From an archaeon (GTDB lineage Archaea; Nanobdellota; Nanobdellia; Pacearchaeales; JAPDKA01), in assembly GCA_029258825.1 (NCBI GenBank), contig JAPDKA010000003.1:130065-194064 (forward strand): a stretch of DNA of 64,000 nucleotides, written 5' to 3'. This document shows positions 18,018 to 26,914 of the stretch, one piece after another; within the stretch, counting starts at the first letter, position 1, and each line of letters starts with the position of its first letter. The position numbers and the translations under genes were made by a program. A model generated the notes under the pieces. That model was not told where the DNA came from and did not search any database. It worked only from the letters and a program-made list of their open reading frames with translations.

Positions 18018-19784
18018 TTATTCCATTGGTGCTTGACTAAAACCCTGGCCACCTCTTGCTTGACCACCCAGTTCTGCAGGCAAGGCCGAAAAACCAAATC
18101 CATATGTATGAGTTTCAGGAAAAACATATTCAAAACTTGCAAAATAGCCTGGAGTTGTATGTACAAATTGATTCCAAAATGGTGCTTGCATGTAAGTGTA
18201 TAGAGGACTGCCTAAAGCTTCTAAAGCATAAGGGACATCAGAACCTCTAAAAAAATTGATAAAACCACCAGCTTCATGGATAAACCTCAACTTTTCTTGT
18301 GTTTGTTTTTCAATTTCTTTTAATGCTTTTTTAATAGGTACATTACCCATACCAGCAGGCAAATGCGAATCATAAAAACCAAAATTATCGGTTACATGAA
18401 CATGCTTAACAAACTTCGCAATTTCCTTTGTTTCAGCTGCAATATCTTCATCGCTATAACCATATTTTTTCAGCATGTTAATATGACCTATATCCCATGT
18501 CACACCAATAAGTTTTTCGGCTATTTCTCTTGCTTTTTGTTCGCCAAGTTTAGCTTTGTTTTGCTCGATAAATTGCTGTCTCGCTTTTTGTATAACTTCA
18601 CGTAATTTCTTTGCTCTGCTTAATCCCCATTCCGGAAATACATTTTCCAAGCATAAAGCAGGAGCATTTTCTCCAAATTTTTTATAAGCCTTAGCTGCAA
18701 GATTTGCTATTGTTTTTGCACTAAGTTCAGCAGCTCTATCTTCTGCTGGAGACAAGAACTTTATTTTTCTACCAACATCCGGCATAGAGGCAATCTCGTT
18801 AAGCTGACTTAAAACATGTGTAAATGCTCCGACATCTCCCTGTATAATTTTTGGTTTAAGGTTTTCAAAATTTTTTGCGAGTCTAGCAAGTTTTGCTTTC
18901 ACATCGGGAGAAGAAACATCATATATCGTAGAGAAAGTCTCTTCAAAAGCTTTAACCATATGATTCAATTGCTCAGATAAATGTTTAGCTCTTGTATCAA
19001 GTACAGATTTAAGATGCATTAACTCTTTTTTTTGATTTTCAGATAAACCAGGACTAGATAAAGCAGATTCTATTTCCCTTTTCCTGAGAGAAATATCAAA
19101 TAACTCTCCTCCAATTTCATTAACATTTCGGTCGAACGCTAACACAGTATTTCTTAACTGCGATTCATTTAGCATAGCCAATCTTTCTTCTGGAGAAATT
19201 TTTCTTTTTCCTTTAACAATAGCCTCTGGTGTAGTAATTTCCTCTGCTCGAACATAACCAGCTATCTTACCTGTTGCTGTATCTACAACAGGAATAGCTT
19301 CTACAACTTCTTTTCCATTAACTTTTCTTGTAACAGGACCTAATTCTGGTGTGGCTGTAATATGAATTGTAACAGTTGGAGATTTAGCCAATTTAGCTTT
19401 TTGCACAACATCCCATAGATGTTCTTCAGCAATCTTTCTGAATTCTTCTGTTAAAGCCTCACCTGTCCCGTATGGTGGGACTATTGGTGAATGAAGAGTA
19501 ACTTCAGCACCAGCAAGCTTAGCTAGCCTACCCATTTCTTCAAAGTGCTGTTTTGGTATAGCCTCAAAAACATCAGGCCTTAAGGCTCCTGCTTCAATCA
19601 CTTTTAGCCCTGTATTCAATCTTCTCGTTAATTCAGCAAGCTGATTGGCTGTAGTTGGATTAAGAGTAGTTCCTATTTTTCCAGCAGGAACGCGGTAGCC
19701 AGTAAATATGTCAGAATATGGACTTTGCTGAATACTTGGCTGAATAGCTAAACCTGGATAAAAATTTTCATAACTGTATGGCAT
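18018..19784 (-). CDS. TIM-barrel protein, AP endonuclease 2/sugar isomerase-like, with coiled-coil insert
   Basis: The 588-residue product has an N-terminal barrel part (20-150, with VTLHSP and VTIHITATP) and a C-terminal barrel part (about 370-520, with LENVFPEW, WDIGHINM and KHVHVTDN). The latter carry the Glu, Asp and His ligands typical of the xylose-isomerase/endonuclease IV superfamily. Between them is a long helical, probably coiled-coil insertion (about 200-330). The Gly/Gln-rich tail (GGQARGGQGF) is one I associate with homologues in DPANN genomes. A metal-dependent isomerase, epimerase or nuclease is plausible; the substrate is unknown. Confidence 0.75.
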   Translation of the reverse strand: MPYSYENFYPGLAIQPSIQQSPYSDIFTGYRVPAGKIGTTLNPTTANQLAELTRRLNTGLKVIEAGALRPDVFEAIPKQHFEEMGRLAKLAGAEVTLHSPIVPPYGTGEALTEEFRKIAEEHLWDVVQKAKLAKSPTVTIHITATPELGPVTRKVNGKEVVEAIPVVDTATGKIAGYVRAEEITTPEAIVKGKRKISPEERLAMLNESQLRNTVLAFDRNVNEIGGELFDISLRKREIESALSSPGLSENQKKELMHLKSVLDTRAKHLSEQLNHMVKAFEETFSTIYDVSSPDVKAKLARLAKNFENLKPKIIQGDVGAFTHVLSQLNEIASMPDVGRKIKFLSPAEDRAAELSAKTIANLAAKAYKKFGENAPALCLENVFPEWGLSRAKKLREVIQKARQQFIEQNKAKLGEQKAREIAEKLIGVTWDIGHINMLKKYGYSDEDIAAETKEIAKFVKHVHVTDNFGFYDSHLPAGMGNVPIKKALKEIEKQTQEKLRFIHEAGGFINFFRGSDVPYALEALGSPLYTYMQAPFWNQFVHTTPGYFASFEYVFPETHTYGFGFSALPAELGGQARGGQGFSQAPME

Positions 19785-19827
19785 GCTAAATTAAACGCAA
19801 GATATAATTTAAATGTTGCGTTATGCA

Positions 19828-20748
19828 TTATTTAAAATGAAATTCCACTACATCGTTATCATTAAGTTTATGTTCCAGCTTTACTATTTGCCAAGGAAAT
19901 TTCACACTTGAACCAAGTACTTTTGCTTGTTTAACCTGTTCTGGTTTTTTATGAATTTCTTCAAGAACATCAAGCAATGTTGGTTGGAAAGTAAACACTA
20001 AAGGTTTTTCTTCTGGCTGCTTTTTTGTTGGCGGCTTAAGATAAATTCTAAACACATTTATATTATCTCTTATGAAATGTTTCACAGCTTGTGAATGCTT
20101 AGAAATATCACATTCAATTACATTAATATCATACCCATTTACATTTACTGTTGTAGTAATTGCTTTTTCAGCTTTGCTATTTATTAACCCAATTATGCCA
20201 ATATTTATGCTTCTCTCAATACAAAAAGACAATACATAATGTAATGTTTTAGTAAGTTCTTGTTCATTAGTTGTCATAATAAGCAAGATTTCTGCACTAT
20301 AAGCATAACTCAACCATTGTCTATCATGTTCATAATCAAACACAAGAGCTGGCAGTTCAACAAGCTGGAATTCTATATTATCATAAACAAACATACCCAC
20401 TTCTGGCTTTGTGGTTGTGAATGCATAACTTGCTATCTTTGGTTTTGCATTTGTTAATAAGTTAAGAAGCATGCTTTTTCCTGAATTGGTAGGACCAAAA
20501 ATAATTACACGTATACCTTGCTTTTCTATACTTTCAACCTTACGAATTTTCTTTTTTTGTTTTCTTTCAAGTTCTTGCTTTAATCTTGCAATTCTTGCTT
20601 TAAGTTCAGCACGCAGATTTTCTGCTCCTTTATGGGTTGGTGCCAAGCTAAGCAATTGCTGCAGTAATCTTAGTTTTTCCTCTTTATCTTTTGTTTTTGC
20701 TACTTTCGCTGCTAATGCCTTGAATTCAGCAGTTGCATTTATTGGCAT
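19828..20748 (-). CDS. DRG/OBG-like GTPase with degenerate motifs and TGS-like end
   Basis: The 306-residue product begins with a helical, Lys/Arg-rich 75 residues as in DRG proteins, then a P-loop GPTNSGKS (85-92). The switch II DxxG is replaced by ELPAL near 131, and no NKxD specificity motif is seen (GLINSK stands in that region), so nucleotide binding may be altered or lost. The C-terminal 60 residues look like a TGS domain, ending in VVEFHFK. DRG relatives act on ribosomes. Divergent from the patatin gene, with a 48-base gap holding the promoters of both. Confidence 0.75.
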   Translation of the reverse strand: MPINATAEFKALAAKVAKTKDKEEKLRLLQQLLSLAPTHKGAENLRAELKARIARLKQELERKQKKKIRKVESIEKQGIRVIIFGPTNSGKSMLLNLLTNAKPKIASYAFTTTKPEVGMFVYDNIEFQLVELPALVFDYEHDRQWLSYAYSAEILLIMTTNEQELTKTLHYVLSFCIERSINIGIIGLINSKAEKAITTTVNVNGYDINVIECDISKHSQAVKHFIRDNINVFRIYLKPPTKKQPEEKPLVFTFQPTLLDVLEEIHKKPEQVKQAKVLGSSVKFPWQIVKLEHKLNDNDVVEFHFK

Positions 20749-20765
20749 AAATGTTGATAGAAAAC

Positions 20766-20776
20766 ATTTTTAAAAA
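20766..20776 (+). promoter_or_regulatory. TATA box of the patatin gene cluster
   Basis: ATTTTTAAAAA lies about 26 bases before the ATG at 20797, supporting that start (leaderless) over the in-frame GTG at 20791. The four genes that follow overlap or lie close together, so this may drive them all. Confidence 0.55.
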
Positions 20777-20796
20777 GTTTTATCATATGTGTGTGT

Positions 20797-21675
20797 ATGC
20801 CAAAACCAGTGCAAGTCGATCTTGCAATAGTTTTAGGTGGTGGTGGGGCAAAGGGGTTAAGCTATATGCCGTTACTTGAATTTCTTGATGAGCAGTTCAA
20901 GCTGTTAAACATAAAACCAAAATTGCTAATAGGAACAAGTATGGGCAGTCTATTGCTTGCATTGTATGCTGTAGGAAAACTAAATGAATTCAAGCAAGAA
21001 CTGATAAAAAGCAAACCAAAAGAAATAAGAAGATTGTTCATATCAAAACCATCCCGATATGGTTTGACTGATGGTAAAAAGGTTGAAGAAGTATTAAAAC
21101 GATTTTTAGATGATGTACTAATAGAAAAACTCCCCTATAAATATATTGCAGTTGCAACAGACATAAAGACAGGTGTTGAAGTGTTAATAACAAAAGGTGT
21201 TTTGTGGCGCGCTGTAAGAGCAAGTTGCTCGATTCCAGGTTTATTTGTACCTGTGAAAAAGGCAAGCATGGCATTAGTTGATGGCAACATTGTAAATCCT
21301 CTACCAGTAGATATTGCAAAAAAACATAAATGCAGAGTTATAGCAGCAAGTGCAATGCTTAACCCATATGAATTAGAAATAGAAAGGATTATTAGTGGTA
21401 AAGATCATTTTCCAACAATAATAGAGGTTATCTCTAATGCAATTCAAATTAGTGGATACTGGAAAGTTAAACAAGCTATGAAGAAAGCTGATATAGTTTT
21501 ATGTCCTGAAATAAAAATTGGAACATTGCAATTTTACAGGTATGAAGAAGCTTTCAAAGCAGGAAATCGTGTATTAGAAAAAGCAAAAAAAGACATAATA
21601 AAGTTATTGCATGAGTTAAAATCAAAAGCTAAAAACAAGAAAAATAAAGCAAATAAAATTAACTCCAAAAAATGA
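20797..21675 (+). CDS. patatin-like phospholipase
   Basis: A serine esterase or lipase of 292 residues without signal peptide. Near the N-terminus are the oxyanion-hole motif GGGGAKG and the nucleophile elbow GTSMGS; the second catalytic residue is the Asp of VDGNIVNPLPV. This Ser/Asp dyad marks the patatin/RssA family, which cleaves acyl chains from lipids. In an archaeon with ether lipids the natural substrate is open: imported bacterial or host lipids, or other esters. It overlaps the M16 peptidase gene by four bases (ATGA). Confidence 0.9.
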   Translation: MPKPVQVDLAIVLGGGGAKGLSYMPLLEFLDEQFKLLNIKPKLLIGTSMGSLLLALYAVGKLNEFKQELIKSKPKEIRRLFISKPSRYGLTDGKKVEEVLKRFLDDVLIEKLPYKYIAVATDIKTGVEVLITKGVLWRAVRASCSIPGLFVPVKKASMALVDGNIVNPLPVDIAKKHKCRVIAASAMLNPYELEIERIISGKDHFPTIIEVISNAIQISGYWKVKQAMKKADIVLCPEIKIGTLQFYRYEEAFKAGNRVLEKAKKDIIKLLHELKSKAKNKKNKANKINSKK

Positions 21676-22877
21676 ACATAGAAAATATTGAGTTTGAAAG
21701 ATTAAACATTAATGGTATTAATGTGATAATTGAAAAAAGAAAACTGCCTGTTGCATGTGTAATGATAGGGGTTAAAGTTGGTGGTATAAGCGAAAGCGAG
21801 AGAACAAAAGGGATATCTCATGTAATAGAACATATGGTGTTTAAAGGTACAAAAACAAGAAAGCAAGAAGAAATTGCTAAAAGCATAGAAAAAATTGGTG
21901 GCTACTTAAATGCATTTACATCAGAAGAGATTACAGGATTTCATTGTAAAATACCAGCAAAGCATGTTTGTACAGGTATAGAAATTTTATGCGACATAAT
22001 AAGTAACCCCATATTTCCTCAGCAAGAATTAGTAAAAGAAAAAAGCGTAATTCTTGAAGAAATAAAAATGATTCATGATAACCCTGTAAGCCACTTATTT
22101 AGAAAAATAAAAAGCACGTTGTATGAAAAACCATTTGGCTTGCCTATTATAGGCAAAGCTGAAAATGTAAAAAAGTTTACTCGCGCAGATTTATTCAGAT
22201 GGCATAACAAGTATTATGTTAAAAACAACGTTATTGTTACAATTGTCGGCAACGTAAATAGTGATGACATAAAACAAGCAATAAAGCAAAATCTAAAACT
22301 AAAAGAAAGAAACATACGCATAAAGCTTAAAATAAGGAAAATTAATAAAGATTATATTGAGAAAAGAAAGCATATAAAGCAAGCACATTTAGCAATAGGT
22401 ATACATATGCCGGCTGCAACATCTAAATTAAGGTATGCTAGTATCTTATTTAATACGATACTCGGTGAAGGTATGTCCTCAAGATTGTTTCAAGAAATAA
22501 GAGAAAAACGTGGTTTAGCATACGCAATAAAGTCTGACTTAGATATAGATAAACATTACGGATATTTAACCATATACGCTGGCACAAAAAAAGAAGATAT
22601 AACTAATGTTAAAGAACTTGCTCTTAAAGAGATAAAAAAATTACAACAACTGCATTATAAAGATTTTGAACAAGCAAAAGAGCAGGTTATAGGAAAATAC
22701 ATGCTAAAAATTGAAGACAGCGAAAAAACTGCAGAAGAACTTTTATTTGAGGAATACTTTAGCAATGCAGAAAATTTCTACAAGTTTGAACAACATATAA
22801 ATGATGTTAAACTATGGCAAGTCAAGGCTTTAGCAAAAATAAAAGCATACAGTTTTGCTGCTATAGTTCCAGAATAA
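21672..22877 (+). CDS. M16 family zinc metallopeptidase
   Basis: The 401-residue peptidase has the inverted zinc motif HVIEH (50-54) and a downstream ligand Glu in ILEEIKM (about 129). The M16 C-terminal domain is present with LFQEIREKRGLAYA. No signal peptide is visible, so it acts in the cytosol or leaves by another route. The length is that of single-chain PqqL/mitochondrial-processing-like bacterial members. It overlaps the patatin gene by four bases, and the ureohydrolase follows after 23 bases, so one operon is likely. Confidence 0.92.
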   Translation: MNIENIEFERLNINGINVIIEKRKLPVACVMIGVKVGGISESERTKGISHVIEHMVFKGTKTRKQEEIAKSIEKIGGYLNAFTSEEITGFHCKIPAKHVCTGIEILCDIISNPIFPQQELVKEKSVILEEIKMIHDNPVSHLFRKIKSTLYEKPFGLPIIGKAENVKKFTRADLFRWHNKYYVKNNVIVTIVGNVNSDDIKQAIKQNLKLKERNIRIKLKIRKINKDYIEKRKHIKQAHLAIGIHMPAATSKLRYASILFNTILGEGMSSRLFQEIREKRGLAYAIKSDLDIDKHYGYLTIYAGTKKEDITNVKELALKEIKKLQQLHYKDFEQAKEQVIGKYMLKIEDSEKTAEELLFEEYFSNAENFYKFEQHINDVKLWQVKALAKIKAYSFAAIVPE

Positions 22878-22900
22878 TCAAAACAAAATTCAAGATAAAA

Positions 22901-23725
22901 ATGAACAACTTAAATGATCAAACTAAAAAAAGACTAACATTAGTTGTTATCCCATTCAGCTTTAACTTAAAGCAAAATAAAGAATGTAATGAAGGCTATA
23001 AAAAAGTACTTGAAGAAATAAAAATAAACAATATAAATAGCAACAACGAAAGTGTTGAAATAGAACACAAAATAATTAACGTTAACAGCATTGATGATGG
23101 TTTAAAAAGTAAAGCCATTGATGAAGTCTTAAATGAAGTAACTGCGAGTAATGAAAAACGTTGTGTGTTGTTAGGTGGCGATCACGTTATTACTGCATTA
23201 ACGCTAAAGCGTATAGCTAAAAAATGCAAAGAACAACAAAAAAGCTTACTTCTAATAGTTCTTGATGCGCATGCAGACTGTGCAGCATCACTAACTGAAC
23301 CAACAAATGAAGATTGGATAAACTGGCTAATAAAGAACAACATTATTGAACCAAGCAACATAATATTGTTTGGCACAAGAAGTATCGATAAAACAGAAGT
23401 CGAATTTATTAGGCAAGAAAAAATAAAAGTGCTAAAGATTGACAGCAATATTAATGACATGATCTACTTTATTATGGAAACTGCCAGGAAATATGATGTA
23501 GTGTATTTAAGCATAGATATTGATATACTTGATGCACTAGTATTTCCTTATGTTAATTTCCCTGAACCAGCAGGATTAATGGCCGGGCAGCTTTTACAAA
23601 TAATACAGAAATTAAAGTTATTACCCCAGCTTAGGTTTATTGACATAACTGAGTACAATCCAACTAAAGATAAAGATAATATAGGGGCCAAACTTTTATC
23701 TAAAATAATAATAGAATTAGCATGA
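22901..23725 (+). CDS. arginase/agmatinase family ureohydrolase
   Basis: The 274-residue product carries the metal-binding motifs of the family: GGDH (first His), DAHAD (Asp, His, Asp) and SIDIDILDA (two Asp, with the usual Pro changed to Ala). It should hydrolyse a guanidino compound such as agmatine or arginine, or the related formiminoglutamate. Substrate cannot be read from the sequence. I use ATG 22901, because the longer frame overlaps the preceding gene and adds unrelated residues. It overlaps thpR by four bases. Confidence 0.9.
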   Translation: MNNLNDQTKKRLTLVVIPFSFNLKQNKECNEGYKKVLEEIKINNINSNNESVEIEHKIINVNSIDDGLKSKAIDEVLNEVTASNEKRCVLLGGDHVITALTLKRIAKKCKEQQKSLLLIVLDAHADCAASLTEPTNEDWINWLIKNNIIEPSNIILFGTRSIDKTEVEFIRQEKIKVLKIDSNINDMIYFIMETARKYDVVYLSIDIDILDALVFPYVNFPEPAGLMAGQLLQIIQKLKLLPQLRFIDITEYNPTKDKDNIGAKLLSKIIIELA

Positions 23726-24300
23726 GATGCTTCATTGCAATAGATATGCCAGAAAACGTTAAACTGAAAATTGCGGAAATACAAGAAAAAATAAAAACAC
23801 AACTTAGCAGGGCTTGCATATTCAAATTTGTTGAGCCACAAAATCTACATTTAACATTAAAGTTTATTGGCGAGACACAACAAGTTGAAGCGCTAAAACA
23901 AGCATTGCTTGAATGTAAACAAAAATTTACTGAGCTAAGCATAAAAAAATTTCAAGCCCATATAGCAGGATTTGGAGTATTTCCAGATATGAAATTTATC
24001 CGAGTCTTGTGGTTCGGATTAGAGCCAGAACAACAGTTTGAGCAATTGCATAGAATTATTGAGAACTGTACAGCAAGACACGGCTTTAAAAAAGAAAACC
24101 GCTTTAAGGCTCATGTTACACTAGCAAGAGTTAAAGTGGTTAAAGATAAAACCAAACTTATAAAAATCGTTGCAGATTTAGCAAAAACAAACGCAACAAA
24201 TGCAATAAGTTTTGAAGTAAATAAAATAAAGTTAAAACAAAGCACGCTAACAAGACATGGGCCTATCTATACAGATATATTTGAAATAGAGTTAGAATAA
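23722..24300 (+). CDS. thpR: RNA 2',3'-cyclic phosphodiesterase (LigT/ThpR, 2H family)
   Basis: The 192-residue product has the two HxTx motifs that define the 2H family, HLTL near residue 42 and HVTL near 131, in two similar halves. It opens 2',3'-cyclic phosphates on RNA, as arise in tRNA splicing or RNA damage. Last gene of the patatin-M16-ureohydrolase run. Archease and the CCA enzyme elsewhere in the window serve the same RNA repair and maturation theme. Confidence 0.93.
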   Translation: MRCFIAIDMPENVKLKIAEIQEKIKTQLSRACIFKFVEPQNLHLTLKFIGETQQVEALKQALLECKQKFTELSIKKFQAHIAGFGVFPDMKFIRVLWFGLEPEQQFEQLHRIIENCTARHGFKKENRFKAHVTLARVKVVKDKTKLIKIVADLAKTNATNAISFEVNKIKLKQSTLTRHGPIYTDIFEIELE

Positions 24301-24313
24301 AACTTTGAAGTTG

Positions 24314-24946
24314 TTATTCAGGATATGGCATATTGATTAAATCATGCAATAATTTTGCTCTCTTCTTTCCCAGTTTCGGAACACTTTCAAGCTCTGGCAA
24401 TGAAGCATTAGCTAATGCTTTTATAGTTTTAAATTTCTTCAATAATTGTCTTGCTAAGCTAGGACCTATACTTGGAAAACCTTCAACAATAAATTGCATT
24501 TGTTCTGCGAGGCTATAAGCCCTCTTTTTTGCTTTTAAACTTATTTCACGTGGTTTTTTGTTTAGTTTTTTGTCAAGCAAAATTAGAAAATTAGCCGTAT
24601 CTTCACTATCCCTAGTAAAAATTACAGGTATGTTAAAATCAAAGATTATAGAAAGAAGCATGCCTCTAATAGCATTATCGTTTAGCTTGCCTCTTCCATA
24701 AAGCTGTTCGTAATCGCCTTCAACAATAAGCAACTGCCGATTATATTGTTTTAGCTCTTCTAGCTGTCTTAACAATCTTTTATTCAACATAGAATTAATA
24801 AAATCATTAATAGTTTTTCTCTCTATGCCTATATCACCTATAACATAATCTGCAACATCAAGCAGTTCAAGCTTTATTTCAGCATTTTTGCTTAGTAATT
24901 CAGCAATAACAAAGCTGTTCTTTTCTCTTTTATCAACGATAATCAT
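24314..24946 (-). CDS. ERCC4/XPF-type structure-specific nuclease (Hef nuclease part)
   Basis: The 210-residue product has the ERCC4 nuclease domain (1-130) with the catalytic GD-IERK arrangement: Asp38, Glu42, Arg43, Lys44 and Asp48. Tandem helix-hairpin-helix motifs follow (about 145-205, IGPSLARQLL and LGKKRAKLL). Such nucleases cut branched or flap DNA at stalled forks. In euryarchaea this domain is fused to a helicase (Hef); here the helicase is a separate gene at 29143-30804. I prefer ATG 24946, since the ERCC4 fold starts there; ATG 24958 is possible. No C-terminal PCNA-binding motif is obvious. Confidence 0.92.
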   Translation of the reverse strand: MIIVDKREKNSFVIAELLSKNAEIKLELLDVADYVIGDIGIERKTINDFINSMLNKRLLRQLEELKQYNRQLLIVEGDYEQLYGRGKLNDNAIRGMLLSIIFDFNIPVIFTRDSEDTANFLILLDKKLNKKPREISLKAKKRAYSLAEQMQFIVEGFPSIGPSLARQLLKKFKTIKALANASLPELESVPKLGKKRAKLLHDLINMPYPE

Positions 24947-24953
24947 ACAAAGA

Positions 24954-24975
24954 AACATTTAAATATTATATTTAA
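24954..24975. promoter_or_regulatory. overlapping divergent TATA elements
   Basis: The 34 bases between the nuclease gene and the plus-strand membrane protein hold CATTTAAATATTATATTT, which can be read as a TATA box on both strands at about 20-25 bases from each start. The two genes may compete for the same promoter space. Confidence 0.45.
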
Positions 24976-24980
24976 GCTTT

Positions 24981-25265
24981 ATGCGCATGAAGGCTCTACT
25001 AAAATTCCTCGGTAGTATTGATTTGCTTGCAGGGGTATTATTGGTATTAATGCTGTTTGGCATTACACCACTAACAAGCTTGGTGGCGTTTGCTGGAGCA
25101 ACGCTTTTAGTAAAAGCATTTTTTCCTTCTTTTTGTGTTGTTGGGTTGATCGATTTATTTGCAGGATTGGTGCTGCTTATAAGCATTCATTTCACAGTAC
25201 CATTCAGTTTTGTCTCGCTAGCTACATTAATGTTAATTGCTAAAGGTTTTCTTAGTTTTCTTTAA
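24981..25265 (+). CDS. small membrane protein with internal duplication
   Basis: The 94-residue product is almost wholly hydrophobic with about four transmembrane helices. The two halves look like a repeat: GSIDLLAGVLL and a second helix ending LLVKAFFPSF, then GLIDLFAGLVLL and a helix ending LIAKGFLSFL. Each half is about 46 residues. No charged residues or motifs suggest a transport mechanism. I do not recognise a named family; a dimer-like channel or scaffold is possible. Confidence 0.75.
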   Translation: MRMKALLKFLGSIDLLAGVLLVLMLFGITPLTSLVAFAGATLLVKAFFPSFCVVGLIDLFAGLVLLISIHFTVPFSFVSLATLMLIAKGFLSFL

Positions 25266-25304
25266 GCCTGGTTTTATTTTTTATCTTTCAAATATTTTTT
25301 AATC

Positions 25305-25820
25305 TCAATATTGTATACCTTTCTCTGCTACTAATTGATTTGGCATTTTGCGCACAATTATCTCATCAACATAGTCTGCAATTTCATAAAGCTTTCTTGG
25401 TGCATATCTACCAGTAAGCACGACTGCTATGTTTTTTGGTATTTCTTGCAGAAATTGTATTACTTCATTTATGCTTAACAACTTGCAATGCAATGCAAGA
25501 TTAATTTCATCGAGCACCAACAAGCGAGGTTTTTGCTTCTTTACAATTTGTCTTGCAAAGTCTAAAGCTTTTCTTGCTAGTTGTTTATCCTTTTCTGTTA
25601 AATTACCTAAACCTACCCAACCCTTTCTTCCAAATTGGTATATGCTATAGTATTTTTTTATGCAATCAAATCTAGCAAATTTGAACTCACCAGTATTTTT
25701 CCACCATTTCAAAAATTGGATAATCACTACTTTTTGCTTATGTCCGATACAACGCAAAGCCAAACCCAACGCATTAGCAGTTTTTCCAGCACCTTCTCCT
25801 GTATATATGTAAATTGTCAT
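25305..25820 (-). CDS. cobO: cob(I)yrinic acid a,c-diamide adenosyltransferase, CobA/CobO type
   Basis: Transfers adenosyl from ATP to corrinoids, making adenosylcobalamin. The 171-residue chain has the P-loop GEGAGKT (8-14), the following VIIQFLKWW strand, and the Walker B-like VLDEINLAL. The family YIYTGxGxGKTxxAxG start is complete. A B12-dependent ribonucleotide reductase lies 1.1 kb away on the same strand and would use the product. A PduO-type enzyme with the same activity is coded at 54208-54768. Confidence 0.93.
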   Translation of the reverse strand: MTIYIYTGEGAGKTANALGLALRCIGHKQKVVIIQFLKWWKNTGEFKFARFDCIKKYYSIYQFGRKGWVGLGNLTEKDKQLARKALDFARQIVKKQKPRLLVLDEINLALHCKLLSINEVIQFLQEIPKNIAVVLTGRYAPRKLYEIADYVDEIIVRKMPNQLVAEKGIQY

Positions 25821-25995
25821 GTAATTAGTAAGGCTTTCAAGTTTATAACCCTTTTTATAGGTTTTAAATTTGATTCTCCGATTTATTCTGTTATCTCTAC
25901 AAAGAAGTAATCGAAAAATTTTTAAATAACTATTACATAATGATTACGCTTTATTTTAAATAATTTAAAATAAAAACTAAAAAATTTTTAGTAAA

Positions 25996-26895
25996 ATGAA
26001 CAAACCACAATTGTTTGAAATAATATCTAAATACCACCCACACAAATGTACACAGAAGACAGCATTAGAAGTGTTGGCAGTAGAATACGCAAACGAAGGA
26101 GATTTAGAAAAACTAAAATCAATGAAAGAAAGCGATAACATACCAACAGAAGTAAGAGAAAAAATAGAAAACTTTTTGGAACTTGCTATGATAAGATACA
26201 TTGATAAATGTTGTGAAGAAGGAGAGCCATACAACATTGAAGAATTAATAGAAAATGGTGTCAGCTATCCAATAAGACTATACGCTAAACGAAAACTTCC
26301 GAAGGCTTACAGAAAATATGTGGAAGAAGAGGAAGACCCTATTAACCTGGCAAGTGTAATAGAAAAAGAAGTATTAGACGATAAAACGAAAAAGTTAGCT
26401 GAAGAAAAAATAAAAAAAAGTGGAACGTGGAATTTAACGAAGTTAATTACAGTATATGATACTTCTAAGGAAATGAAAAAGAAAGTTTTTAATTGGTTAA
26501 CAGAGATTTATGCAGAAATAGGACAAATTAGAGAATTTGAACAACTTGTAGAAGAAATAAGCAACAATGAAGAACTAAAAGGGATAATGCCAGAAGATCC
26601 ATGGATGGTATTTATTGAAGCATGTACCAAGTGTGGAAACTACAATTGTTTCTCTAAGTTACCTAGTCAAATAAGAGAAAGAATAGATGTAAAAAAAAGG
26701 ACCAAAGACGCTTACTTTAACCTTATTGATAGGTTAGTGAAAAAAGCGGTAAAAAAAGACGAGTACGCTATATATAAGCTTGAAAAGATTGCAGAAGGAA
26801 AATGGAACGAAAAGATGCCAGAGTGGGTAAGAGGGTTAGCAAAAGAAGGATTACAAAAAGTAGCTGAAGAATTTGCTAAGGAATTGCTATACTGA
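25996..26895 (+). CDS. helical-repeat protein, unknown function
   Basis: The 299-residue soluble protein is made of short amphipathic helices with many Lys and Glu, like a HEAT, TPR or ARM-type solenoid, though no repeat consensus is clear. Five Cys occur, including CTKCGNYNC, which could bind metal. A long AT-rich leader (25905-25995) has several TTTTTAAA-like boxes. It stands alone on the plus strand between two B12-linked genes. Function not recognised. Confidence 0.7.
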   Translation: MNKPQLFEIISKYHPHKCTQKTALEVLAVEYANEGDLEKLKSMKESDNIPTEVREKIENFLELAMIRYIDKCCEEGEPYNIEELIENGVSYPIRLYAKRKLPKAYRKYVEEEEDPINLASVIEKEVLDDKTKKLAEEKIKKSGTWNLTKLITVYDTSKEMKKKVFNWLTEIYAEIGQIREFEQLVEEISNNEELKGIMPEDPWMVFIEACTKCGNYNCFSKLPSQIRERIDVKKRTKDAYFNLIDRLVKKAVKKDEYAIYKLEKIAEGKWNEKMPEWVRGLAKEGLQKVAEEFAKELLY

Positions 26896-26914
26896 TTTTT
26901 CTTTTATTTATTTT

